Part shown: positions 1 to 6,839 of the stretch, in pieces | Layout of the letters: every line of letters starts with the position of its first letter | How positions within the stretch are numbered: position 1 is the stretch's first letter | Assembly: GCA_016927125.1 (NCBI GenBank) | Contig: JAFGNG010000099.1 | Location: 1 to 10,102 of the forward strand | Source of the DNA: Planctomycetota bacterium | GTDB taxonomy: Bacteria; Planctomycetota; SZUA-567; JAFGNG01 | Direction of reading: 5' to 3' | DNA: 10,102 nucleotides | The notes under the pieces: model-generated | The model's database searches: none | The model's input: only the letters and a program-made list of their open reading frames with translations | Told to the model about the DNA's origin: nothing | Translations under genes and position numbers: made by a program

Positions 1-96
1 AAATTTTACTTTTCTAATAACCTGTTTGATTTGTGGGATAACTTACAGAGAAGTTTGATGTCTATGCAGATTGCTGGCGGCTTGGTTGAAATCTGC

Positions 97-124
97 TTGA
101 CATGATCGGGCGAGGGGATAGTAT
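97..124 (+). promoter_or_regulatory. Possible promoter upstream of tRNA-Gly
   Basis: A perfect -35 hexamer TTGACA (97-102) is followed after 16 bases by TAGTAT (119-124), which matches four of six -10 positions. Transcription would start near 131, about 90 bases before the mature tRNA. The 16-base spacing equals that of the two better promoters in this window. The rest of 1-222 is AT-rich, has stops in all frames and shows no gene. Confidence 0.35.
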
Positions 125-222
125 TACCTATCGAAAATATTTGAGCTATCCGTTTTTTAGTAATCCTGGGTATTTCTAATAATGTGGTGAGGGGATTGAC
201 AGTTAATCAGTGTCATAAAAAT

Positions 223-297
223 GCGGGTGTAGCTCAGTGGTAGAGCGTCAGCTTCCCAAGCTGAAAGTCGAGGGTTCGACCCCCTTCACCCGCTCCA
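223..297 (+). tRNA. tRNA-Gly (anticodon CCC)
   Basis: This is a complete 75-base cloverleaf with the CCA end encoded. The 7-bp acceptor stem pairs GCGGGTG with CACCCGC. The D arm is GCTC/GAGC, the anticodon stem TCAGC/GCTGA encloses the loop TTCCCAA, and the T arm encloses TTCGACC. The T stem GAGGG/CCCTT closes with one G-U pair. Anticodon CCC reads GGG glycine codons, and the discriminator base is T, as in bacterial tRNA-Gly. I see no repeat of its 3' end elsewhere in the window, so nothing here suggests that an element has integrated at this tRNA. Confidence 0.96.
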
Positions 298-310
298 TTG
301 CATCATATCA

Positions 311-341
311 CAAAGCCCTGCAGTTACCTGCACGGGCTTTG
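311..341 (+). terminator. Hairpin after tRNA-Gly, probable terminator
   Basis: The arms CAAAGCCC (311-318) and GGGCTTTG (334-341) pair perfectly. Inside them TGCAG (319-323) pairs with CTGCA (328-332) around a TTAC loop, with one bulged C at 333. This makes a 13-bp interrupted stem 14 bases after the tRNA CCA. The tail (TATTTTATACTTTT) is T-rich but broken by A, so termination efficiency is uncertain. Confidence 0.7.
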
Positions 342-583
342 TATTTTATACTTTTCCAAAAGGTTGCTACTGGACTCAACCCACGGTCTGGAAAGAGGTT
401 TTAGAAGATATGGATCACGAAGGAATTAGCCTTAACTAGAGTATCTCTAACCAGGAGTAGGGCGTAGAAGTTCCAGTCAAAACAATAATAATAAATAAAT
501 AGAATTAGCCTCGCAGCCAATGAGGAGGCCTAAAGCTGTAATTCCCTCTGTGCTGTGCTCCGATCACCCGTCCAGATTTAACC
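342..583. other. Gene-free stretch, candidate small RNA
   Basis: No open frame of meaningful length lies here; the longest ATG frame near 411 gives nine residues. Several segments can pair. TCTGGA (387-392) pairs with TCCAGA (571-576), and AGAGG (394-398) pairs with CCTCT (545-549). GAATTA, present at 423-428 and again at 502-507, can pair with TAATTC (539-544), and GCCTC (508-512) pairs with GAGGC (525-529). The ten bases GAATTAGCCT occur twice (423-432 and 502-511). The stretch is followed directly by a strong intrinsic terminator that has no gene in front of it. A weak promoter (TTACCT 324-329, 17 bases, TATACT 347-352) could start transcription near 359. I do not recognise tmRNA, RNase P RNA, SRP RNA or 6S RNA. 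Confidence 0.3.
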
Positions 584-616
584 GCCCATAATTCCTTGAA
601 GTTGTGGGCTTTTTTT
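584..616 (+). terminator. Intrinsic (Rho-independent) terminator
   Basis: GCCCATAA (584-591) pairs with TTGTGGGC (602-609), 8 bp including one G-U pair, around a 10-base loop. Seven T residues follow immediately (610-616). The form is textbook and reads on the + strand. The nearest upstream gene on this strand is the tRNA, 287 bases away with its own hairpin, so the terminator probably ends a separate transcript covering 342-583. Confidence 0.85.
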
Positions 617-725
617 ATAAAGAGTTTTTAGTTCTGGGAAGTTTTTGGTAATCTTGGGTAATTATCCGCCGATAAGTATAAAACCCATAAAAAATTACAA
701 GGGTGCTAAGCTATAATTAAATAAA

Positions 726-753
726 TTGACAGCGCTTTAGCGTTATTTATAAT
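726..753 (+). promoter_or_regulatory. Consensus sigma70-type promoter for the acyltransferase pair
   Basis: TTGACA (726-731) and TATAAT (748-753) match both consensus hexamers exactly, with a 16-base spacer. The start would fall near 760, giving a leader of about 110 bases to the TTG start at 871. The spacer contains the inverted repeat CGCT-TT-AGCG (733-742), a possible operator, though it is short. A second, weaker candidate lies upstream (TTGGGT 654-659, 17 bases, TATAAA 677-682). No other gene lies between 617 and 870. Confidence 0.75.
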
Positions 754-857
754 TCCTAAGTTAATCGATTCCGTTCAAACCGGATTACTTTTAACAAGTT
801 TGCAAGTTGTGGATTTATATAGGAATAGTAATGTAACGCCACAGATAGCCAGTAGAT

Positions 858-863
858 GGGAGA
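858..863 (+). promoter_or_regulatory. Ribosome binding site favouring the TTG start at 871
   Basis: GGGAGA ends seven bases before TTG 871, an ideal Shine-Dalgarno position. The upstream ATG at 856 overlaps this element and has no purine-rich site before it (the preceding bases are CAGATAGCCAGTAG). Confidence 0.6.
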
Positions 864-870
864 ACATTTC

Positions 871-2316
871 TTGTTATTCAACTCCAGAGTCTTTCTAGTC
901 TTTTTCGTCATTGTTTATGTGAGTTATTTGCTCCTCAAGAAGCGCTGGCGGGTGCAAAACGCGATGCTGCTGGTGGCTTCATATATCTTTTACGGCTGGT
1001 GGGACTGGCGTTTCCTCTCCTTAATCTTCATCTCAACCGTGATTGACTATATCGCGGGCCTGAACATTATTAAGGCCAATAACCCTTCCCGGCGGAAGCT
1101 GTTTCTGGTCCTGTCCTGCATCACTAACCTCGGCTTGCTGGGGGTCTTCAAGTATTTCGATTTCTTCATCGGCAGTGCCACCGAACTTCTGAATTTTTTA
1201 AATGTCGATGCCTCGAGGCTTTACCTGCATGTTACCCTGCCGGTGGGGATCTCTTTCTATACCTTCCAGACTATGAGTTATACGATTGATATTTACCGCG
1301 GCAGGCTTAAGCCCACGCGTAACTTCTGGGATTTTGCCCTCTTCGTTTCCTTCTTCCCGCAGTTGGTGGCCGGGCCAATCGAACGCGCGATACACCTGCT
1401 GCCCCAGATCAGCGGCCCGCGGAGAATCACCCCGGAACTGATCCGCTCCGGCATTTTCCTGGTGATCTGGGGGCTCTTTAAAAAGGTTTTCATTGCCGAC
1501 AACTGCATGGTGATTGTCAACGAAGTCTTTGCCAACCACCCCGATTACGGCGGCCTGGCTTACCTGGCGGCAATTTATGCCTTCGCGGTGCAGATCTTTT
1601 GTGACTTTTCCGGTTATAGCGACATTGCCCGTGGCATTTCCATGCTGATGGGCTTTGATTTGATGCTTAACTTCAACCTGCCATACTTTGCGGTCTCCCC
1701 GTCCGACCTCTGGCGGCGGTGGCATATCAGCCTGAGTAGCTGGCTGCGGGATTACCTCTATATCTCCCTGGGCGGCAACCGGGGCGGGGTGTACAAAACC
1801 TACCGCAACCTGATGTTGACCATGCTGCTGGGCGGACTCTGGCACGGCGCGAAGTGGACCATGGTTCTCTGGGGCTTTTATCATGGCCTTCTCCTGGTGG
1901 TGCAGCGCCTCCTCTCCGGGGTGATGAGCGGCAGCCCCGACAAGGATCAAGAGCCTACTGGCCTGCGTAAGTGGCTGCAGATTATCCTGATGTTCCACCT
2001 GACCTGTTTCGGCTGGTTGCTCTTCCGCGCGGTTGATATGCCGCAGGTGTGGGATATGTTAGTGGGTATGTGTACCAGCTTCAAGCTTACCAGCATGGAA
2101 TTACAGATTCTGTACCATACCCTGGCGCTCAGTTCACCGCTGATCCTGATGCAGTTCTGCCAGTATCTCTCCGGTGATCTCCTGATCTTCCTGCGCTGGC
2201 GCCCGACCACAAAGTGGGCGTTTTTGCTGGTAATGTCAGCCCTGGTCTTTATTACAATCAATCTCTTTGCCATAGGGGTTTCTGATGCCAACGTCTTTAT
2301 CTACTTCCAGTTCTGA
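871..2316 (+). CDS. MBOAT-family membrane O-acyltransferase (AlgI/DltB-like)
   Basis: This is a polytopic inner-membrane acyltransferase that probably moves acetyl groups across the membrane onto an extracytoplasmic polysaccharide. Counting from TTG 871 it has 481 residues, typical for AlgI-type proteins. It begins MLFNSRVFLVFF, the usual family start. MBOAT hallmarks are clear: QLVAGPIER near 164-172, CDFSGYSDIARG near 244-255, LWRRWHISLSSWLRDY around His285, and GGLWHG with the essential His325. About ten hydrophobic segments span the protein. An in-frame ATG at 856 would add five residues but lacks a ribosome binding site. The stop lies 32 bases inside the next gene, so the two are probably translationally coupled and act together, as AlgI does with AlgJ/AlgX. 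The acceptor polymer cannot be told from the sequence. Family call sure, start likely, substrate unknown. Confidence 0.93.
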   Translation: MLFNSRVFLVFFVIVYVSYLLLKKRWRVQNAMLLVASYIFYGWWDWRFLSLIFISTVIDYIAGLNIIKANNPSRRKLFLVLSCITNLGLLGVFKYFDFFIGSATELLNFLNVDASRLYLHVTLPVGISFYTFQTMSYTIDIYRGRLKPTRNFWDFALFVSFFPQLVAGPIERAIHLLPQISGPRRITPELIRSGIFLVIWGLFKKVFIADNCMVIVNEVFANHPDYGGLAYLAAIYAFAVQIFCDFSGYSDIARGISMLMGFDLMLNFNLPYFAVSPSDLWRRWHISLSSWLRDYLYISLGGNRGGVYKTYRNLMLTMLLGGLWHGAKWTMVLWGFYHGLLLVVQRLLSGVMSGSPDKDQEPTGLRKWLQIILMFHLTCFGWLLFRAVDMPQVWDMLVGMCTSFKLTSMELQILYHTLALSSPLILMQFCQYLSGDLLIFLRWRPTTKWAFLLVMSALVFITINLFAIGVSDANVFIYFQF

Positions 2317-3568
2317 GGACGACCGCCTCTGGGTCGAGGATCCGGGGTGGAAAATCCTCTTTCGCAAGGCAGCTATGCATGGCGTGTATCTAGCCTGCCT
2401 GCTGGGCTTCTTTGGCGTTCTCTACCTGCCAAAAACCAACGCGCAAATCGGGGCGGGGCTGCTCGCCTTGGCGGTTATTGCCCTGATCAACGCTGCCTGG
2501 AGCAGAACCTGGCTGGTCGCGCTCTTGATTATTATTGGTACCCCGCTCGTAATTGGCGCGGGGGAAGTAGCGCTCCGTTGGCGCCTGCTGGGCTGGGAAG
2601 CGGTTGAAAATTTCCAGGATTACCCCCAATACCATATTCAATACCAGGATTCGATGCTCTTTAGCGATGATCCCGTATTGGGCTTTGATTTTAAGCCAAA
2701 CTGGAAGGGGACAAATCTCGGCCGACCGGTGAAATTGAACTCGCAGGGGTATAATGACGTGGAGTTCAGCAGCAAGGGCCAGGAGAAAGAGGCCTTCCGG
2801 ATCGTTCTGCTGGGCCATTCCTTCGCCTTTCCCGAAGGGGTCAGGCGGGAAAACGGGGTAGCCGCAGTGCTGGAATCGGAACTAAGCGCCCGATTAAAGC
2901 GGCCGGTAGCGGTTTATAACCTCTCCATCCCCAGTGAAGGGGTGATTCAATACCGGGGCCGCCTCCTGCGTGACGGGCTGGCTTTGAAGCCGGACCTGGT
3001 CTTGGCTACAACCATCCCCTTCGAACCATCCAAACCTGTCAAGCTCGGCCAGAACCGGGAAAACATGGAAAAACTTCGCAAATATCAGATCCAACCCGCT
3101 TTCACGCGCAGTTTCTTTGTCCACCATGCCAGTAAGCCACGCTCCCTCAAGGAATTCGTCCCCGGCCTGGATAAGCTGTTTAACTGGCTCTTTAAAAAGC
3201 CGGCGATCAGCCGTAAGCTGGCCGCGGGTGAAACTCCCATGACTGGTGCTGAAGGCTGGGCCCGCCTGGCACAGGCAGCACATGGCCATAACCTTCCTAT
3301 AGGAGTGGTAATGCTGCGGATGGTTGAATTTGGCGACGCTTTAGCGGTATCCGAAAAGAGCAACACCGAGGTCGAGGCCATGTGCAAACAGCTTGGGGTT
3401 GCATATTTTGACACCACTTCGAGCCTGTCAGCACACGGTTTCCGGGCGCATTGGACAATCACGCCGGATAATGGGCACCCCAACGCTGAGGCGCATGGCA
3501 TTATCGGGCGTTATCTTGCGGCACAGGTCGAACCTAAGGTGCGGGAAATCCTCGCCGAGAGGGAATAA
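2285..3568 (+). CDS. Membrane-anchored SGNH/GDSL-type protein, MBOAT partner
   Basis: The 427-residue protein probably works with the preceding MBOAT protein in polysaccharide O-acetylation, as acetyl carrier, transferase or esterase. Three hydrophobic segments (about 31-47, 53-72 and 75-94) anchor it, and the rest should face the periplasm. The SGNH fold is indicated by RIVLLGHSFAFPEGV with nucleophile Ser179, NLSIPSEG (211-219 region) and the C-terminal DNGHPNAEAHG, whose Asp395 and His398 fit the D-x-x-H catalytic pair. The block I aspartate of GDS(L) is replaced by His178. The ATG at 2285 follows an AGGGG site (2274-2278) by six bases and overlaps the acyltransferase gene by 32 bases. The middle (about 245-320) is basic and lysine-rich and matches nothing I know. 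It could be acetyltransferase or hydrolase; the context favours a transferase or acetyl relay. Confidence 0.82.
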   Translation: MPTSLSTSSSEDDRLWVEDPGWKILFRKAAMHGVYLACLLGFFGVLYLPKTNAQIGAGLLALAVIALINAAWSRTWLVALLIIIGTPLVIGAGEVALRWRLLGWEAVENFQDYPQYHIQYQDSMLFSDDPVLGFDFKPNWKGTNLGRPVKLNSQGYNDVEFSSKGQEKEAFRIVLLGHSFAFPEGVRRENGVAAVLESELSARLKRPVAVYNLSIPSEGVIQYRGRLLRDGLALKPDLVLATTIPFEPSKPVKLGQNRENMEKLRKYQIQPAFTRSFFVHHASKPRSLKEFVPGLDKLFNWLFKKPAISRKLAAGETPMTGAEGWARLAQAAHGHNLPIGVVMLRMVEFGDALAVSEKSNTEVEAMCKQLGVAYFDTTSSLSAHGFRAHWTITPDNGHPNAEAHGIIGRYLAAQVEPKVREILAERE

Positions 3569-3889
3569 TCTCCCAAGGCTAGATCTCGCGGTAACCCTCA
3601 TCCATGTCGAAACTTCCACTGACACAGAACCATCTTGATTAAAACTATTCTGTTATATTTTCCATAATTAGATATTTCACCGCATAATTGCCTCTAATTT
3701 GTCGTTATTATATATACTTATATATGTTATCATAGTGTGAGTATTTGGTTTTGAATTTTGTTTTCAAGTAGCTTAAGGGATTTCAGATTAAACAACTTGA
3801 CAGTGATCCATCTAAATCTAAAATTAATAATATTTTGCCGGACATTTTAACTAAGTCCTTGCCTGTACAGTGATTAATAAGGATTACAA
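3569..3889. other. AT-rich intergenic region with operon leader
   Basis: These 321 bases hold no gene. I find no convincing terminator after the SGNH gene: GGGA/TCCC across its stop codon is only 4 bp with no T run. Positions 3640-3760 are extremely AT-rich, including an alternating TA tract at 3710-3728. The promoter at 3797-3824 and the leader of the following operon occupy the right end. Confidence 0.6.
3797..3824 (+). promoter_or_regulatory. Promoter for the glycosylation operon
   Basis: TTGACA (3797-3802), a 16-base spacer and TAAAAT (3819-3824, five of six consensus bases) form a strong sigma70-type promoter. The start would be near 3831, giving a leader of about 60 bases. The gene at 3890 is preceded by a TAAGGA ribosome binding site (3878-3883), six bases before its ATG. 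Confidence 0.65.
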
Positions 3890-4828
3890 ATGAATCTTTC
3901 AGTTGTTATCCCGGTTTATAACAGCGAGCAGTCACTCCCGCTTCTCCTGGAGCGGTTGAACGCTGTTCTGCCGGGCTTAGCCGATACCTTTGAGGTTATC
4001 TTGATCAATGATGGCAGCAAGGATGGGAGTTGGGAGGAGATAGAGCAGCTTTCAAAGGTGTATCCCTGGATCCGTGGCTTTGACCTGATGCGTAATTATG
4101 GCCAGCACAACGCCATCTTGTATGGTATTCGCGCAGCAAGGTTTGAGACCATTGTTACCATGGATGATGATCTCCAGAATCCTCCTGAAGAAATCGAGCA
4201 GTTGTTGCAGAAATATTCTGAAGGCTATGATGTTGTCTATGGTACTCCAGCGCACGAGAAACACAGTTTCTTTCGGTATTTAGCCTCAAGGATAACTAAA
4301 CTTGTCCTGCAAAGCGCCATGGGGGCTGAAACTGCCACCAAGATCAGTGCGTTCCGGGTGTTTCGCACCCAACTCCGGGATGCTTTTGAATCCTATCAAT
4401 CCTCCCATGTAAACATTGATGTACTCCTGACCTGGGGAAGCACCCGGTTCGCGGCGATCCCGGTTCGCCAGGATGAACGGGCCTTTGATAAAAGCAATTA
4501 CACCCTGCGGATGTTGATTGGCCATGCCACCAATATGATGACCGGGTTCAGCATCCTGCCGCTACAATTAGCCAGCATGATCGGCTTCTCCTTCTCCATT
4601 TTCGGCCTTTTCCTGTTGCTGTATGTTTTTTCCCGCTATCTCCTTTATGGCACTCCGGTAGCCGGCTTCCCCTTCCTGGCTTCCAGCATCGCCATTTTCT
4701 CCGGGGTCCAGTTATTCGCTCTTGGCATTATCGGAGAATACCTGGCGCGGGTCCATTTCCGCACCATGAACCGGCCGGCCTATACGGTCCGCAAGGTATT
4801 AGGCGGGAAAAGAGGGGATGGGCAATGA
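3890..4828 (+). CDS. Polyprenyl-phosphate glycosyltransferase, GT2 family (GtrB/ArnC-like)
   Basis: The enzyme should transfer a sugar from a nucleotide donor to undecaprenyl phosphate on the cytoplasmic face of the inner membrane. Its 312 residues match the usual GtrB/ArnC length of about 310-320. The GT-A domain starts SVVIPVYN and has INDGSKDGS (39-47), RNYGQHNAI (68-76) and the metal-binding MDDDLQNPPEE (Asp92/Asp94), all typical of ArnC, GtrB and DPM1 relatives. Two C-terminal hydrophobic hairpins (about 224-248 and 258-283) end in IIGEYLARV, also seen in this family. Its stop overlaps the next start by four bases (ATGA). With WecD and WecE genes following, dTDP-Fuc4NAc is the probable donor; this is inferred from context, since specificity cannot be read from motifs. 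It is not related to WecF, the Fuc4NAc transferase of enterobacteria. Confidence 0.9.
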   Translation: MNLSVVIPVYNSEQSLPLLLERLNAVLPGLADTFEVILINDGSKDGSWEEIEQLSKVYPWIRGFDLMRNYGQHNAILYGIRAARFETIVTMDDDLQNPPEEIEQLLQKYSEGYDVVYGTPAHEKHSFFRYLASRITKLVLQSAMGAETATKISAFRVFRTQLRDAFESYQSSHVNIDVLLTWGSTRFAAIPVRQDERAFDKSNYTLRMLIGHATNMMTGFSILPLQLASMIGFSFSIFGLFLLLYVFSRYLLYGTPVAGFPFLASSIAIFSGVQLFALGIIGEYLARVHFRTMNRPAYTVRKVLGGKRGDGQ

Positions 4829-5562
4829 ATCAGGATTCTTCCCTTTGTCGTTTTTTACCTTGGGATACAGATCATTTCGGTGTCCGGATTGGCGTCCTGG
4901 AGAGTGATGTCATAACACCAGAGTCAATGGATACGGTCCGGCAATGGTGCCAGTCGGAAAACATTGCCTGCCTGTATTTCTTAGCCAATCCGGATAATGC
5001 AGAATCCATCCGACTGGCGTTTGACGAAGGCTTCCGCTGGGTTGACAGCCGGGTAACTTTATCCCTGAAACTACCCCATCCCCAAATAACAAACAAAGAC
5101 CTTAATGGCGTCATGAGGATTGCCGACAAGAATGATATTGACCAGCTCAAAGCAATCGCCAGGGTAAGCCATAAAAACACCCGTTTTTACCGGGATGGAA
5201 AATTTGACCTCAAGCGTTGCGACCAGATGTATGAAATCTGGATAGAAAAAAATGTTTTAAATCAAGAGGATGTCGTTTATGTTTGCGACAGTGAGCAGGG
5301 GCTTTGCGGCTATATCACCTGTCTTTTTAAGGATGCTGGCCGTTATGGCCAGATGGGCCTGCTGGCGGTCACAGGAAACACCCAGGGGCGCGGTTATGGT
5401 AAAGCCCTGGTTCAACAAACAATCTCATGTTTCACCGAGCGGGGATGCGAAGAGGTTAAGGTTGTTACCCAGGATCATAATATCACAGCGCTGCGGTTGT
5501 ATGAAAAATGCGGCTTTCTTATGGAGTCATGCGAGATCTGGTTTCATAAATGGTTTGTTTAA
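4825..5562 (+). CDS. wecD: WecD/RffC-like GNAT N-acetyltransferase (dTDP-Fuc4N acetylation)
   Basis: It probably acetylates dTDP-4-amino-4,6-dideoxygalactose with acetyl-CoA to give dTDP-Fuc4NAc in the cytoplasm. The 245 residues resemble E. coli WecD (about 224): an N-terminal segment with LPWDTDHFGV (11-20), the region SHKNTRFYRDG then MYEIWIEKN (about 115-143), and a C-terminal GNAT core. The acetyl-CoA loop is QGRGYG (187-192), preceded by MGLLAV. Tyr226 in ALRLYEKCGF sits where WecD has its proposed catalytic tyrosine. The start is fixed by the four-base overlap with the previous gene and an AGAGGGGA site six bases upstream. The aminotransferase gene that would supply its substrate follows 20 bases later. 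Family membership is sure; the exact amino-sugar substrate rests on the WecE-like neighbour. Confidence 0.85.
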   Translation: MNQDSSLCRFLPWDTDHFGVRIGVLESDVITPESMDTVRQWCQSENIACLYFLANPDNAESIRLAFDEGFRWVDSRVTLSLKLPHPQITNKDLNGVMRIADKNDIDQLKAIARVSHKNTRFYRDGKFDLKRCDQMYEIWIEKNVLNQEDVVYVCDSEQGLCGYITCLFKDAGRYGQMGLLAVTGNTQGRGYGKALVQQTISCFTERGCEEVKVVTQDHNITALRLYEKCGFLMESCEIWFHKWFV

Positions 5563-5582
5563 TTTAATCTGAAAGTAAATCT

Positions 5583-6731
5583 ATGCATAAATACCGAATC
5601 CCATTCAATATTCCGTATCTTGCCGGTAATGAGTACGCCTATATCTCCGAGGCCCTTGAAAAAGGCCATATCTCCGGTGACGGCTCCTTCACCATGCGCT
5701 GCCAGGAAATACTCAAGGAACAAATCGGCGTCAAGCATGCGCTCCTGACCACCTCCTGCACCCATGCGCTGGAAATGATGGCGCTCTTGATTAATATCCA
5801 GCCCGGGGATGAAGTCATTGTGCCCTCATTCACCTTCGTCTCCACCATCAACGCCTTTGTCCTGCGCGGCGCGCGCCCTGTTTTTATCGATATCCGTGAA
5901 GACACAAAAAACATGGATGAGAAGTTACTCGCGGATTTAATCACCCCGAAAACCAAGGCGATTGTCCCGGTGCATTACGCCGGGGTGGGCTGCGAAATGG
6001 ACGCTATTCTTGAAATTGCAGGCGAACACAATATTCCCGTCCTGGAAGATAACGCGCATGGCCTGTTCGGCAAGTATAAGGGCCGCAATCTCGGCACCTT
6101 TGGCTGCATGGCAGCGCAGAGCTTCCATGAAACCAAGAATATCAGCGCGGGAGAATGCGGCGCGTTGTTAATCAATGATGATGCTTACATCGACCGGGCC
6201 GATATCATCCGCGAGAAAGGCACCAACCGGAAGCTTTTCCTCCGTGGACAGATCGATAAGTATTCCTGGGCGGATATCGGTTCGAGCTATCTGCCCTCCG
6301 ACATCATCGCGGCCTTTCTCTGTGCCCAGCTCGAAGAACGGGAGAAGATCCAGACCCTACGTGAAAAAATCTGGAAAAAATACGAGGCTGAATTGCGCGA
6401 CTGGGCTGTTGTGCACGGAGTGGCCTTACCGCAGATCCCGGACTGTTGCGAACAGGCGTACCATATGTTTTATCTTATCCTGCCATCGCAGGAGCTTCGC
6501 GCCGCCTTGATCCGCCACCTGAAAGCCAGGGATATCCTGTCTGTATTCCATTATGTCCCGCTGCATCTCTCCACCTTCGCGCAACAATATGGCGGCAAAC
6601 CCGGCGACTGTCCCGTTACCGAGGACATCAGCGACCGTCTCCTGCGCCTGCCTTTCTATAATGCGCTTACCGAGGATGAACAAGCTTCCGTAGTCACGGC
6701 ACTAAAAGAATTTGACTGGCGCGCGTCTTAA
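5583..6731 (+). CDS. wecE: dTDP-4-amino-4,6-dideoxygalactose transaminase (WecE/RffA)
   Basis: This PLP enzyme transfers an amino group from glutamate to dTDP-4-keto-6-deoxy-D-glucose, giving dTDP-4-amino-4,6-dideoxy-D-galactose. The 382 residues align end to end with E. coli WecE (376) from memory: IPFNIPYLAGNEYAYI at the start, SGDGSFTMRC, GDEVIVPSFTFVST (75-88), VPVHYAGVGCEMD (128-140), and IREKGTNR then RGQIDKYSW (209-229). The PLP-binding lysine is Lys185 in SFHETKN, and Asp156 in VLEDNAHG should contact the pyridine nitrogen. The loop after the lysine reads ISAGECGALL, where the glycine-rich GEGG form is more common; this is a mild deviation. The ribosome binding site is weak (GAAAG about nine bases before ATG), but homology starts at once, so the start is safe. 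Its substrate needs RmlA and RmlB, which are not in this window. Confidence 0.93.
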   Translation: MHKYRIPFNIPYLAGNEYAYISEALEKGHISGDGSFTMRCQEILKEQIGVKHALLTTSCTHALEMMALLINIQPGDEVIVPSFTFVSTINAFVLRGARPVFIDIREDTKNMDEKLLADLITPKTKAIVPVHYAGVGCEMDAILEIAGEHNIPVLEDNAHGLFGKYKGRNLGTFGCMAAQSFHETKNISAGECGALLINDDAYIDRADIIREKGTNRKLFLRGQIDKYSWADIGSSYLPSDIIAAFLCAQLEEREKIQTLREKIWKKYEAELRDWAVVHGVALPQIPDCCEQAYHMFYLILPSQELRAALIRHLKARDILSVFHYVPLHLSTFAQQYGGKPGDCPVTEDISDRLLRLPFYNALTEDEQASVVTALKEFDWRAS

Positions 6732-6748
6732 CCAAACTTCGACATGAA

Positions 6749-6769
6749 ATTGACTTTTTGCCGGTCAAT
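6749..6769. repeat. Short inverted repeat before the GT-C gene
   Basis: ATTGAC (6749-6754) and GTCAAT (6764-6769) are perfect inverted repeats nine bases apart, in the 108-base gap between wecE and the GT-C gene. No T run follows, so it is not a standard terminator. The left arm contains TTGACT, a possible -35, but I see no matching -10 at normal spacing. It could be a regulator site, an mRNA processing hairpin or chance. Confidence 0.3.
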
Positions 6770-6839
6770 GTTTAGATCAATACCTGGGATTACATATCCG
6801 GTTTTATCCATTCTGCTTACAAGATGAGGAGTAAGTATA

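Noticed and set aside
196..224. TTGACA (196-201) with CATAAA (214-219) as a promoter directly before the tRNA
   Set aside because: The spacer would be only 12 bases; a normally spaced -10 would overlap the mature tRNA, so transcription could not make a full-length tRNA from it.
223..297. tRNA-Gly 3' end as an integration site of a mobile element
   Set aside because: No integrase gene and no repeat of the tRNA 3' end are visible in the window.
411..440. Nine-codon ATG frame in the tRNA-downstream region as a leader peptide
   Set aside because: There is no clear ribosome binding site at proper spacing and no downstream gene it could control.
1198..1998. Long open frame on the - strand inside the MBOAT gene
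   Set aside because: It lies wholly antisense to a gene with clear MBOAT motifs, has a low-complexity His/Gln/Pro-rich translation typical of shadow frames, and no recognisable domain.
3710..3728. Alternating TA tract as a replication origin element
   Set aside because: No DnaA boxes, iterons or replication genes are nearby; AT richness alone is not enough.
6749..6769. Inverted repeat as an intrinsic terminator separating wecE from the GT-C gene
   Set aside because: The stem is only 6 bp, AT-rich and not followed by a T run, so the GT-C gene can remain in the operon.
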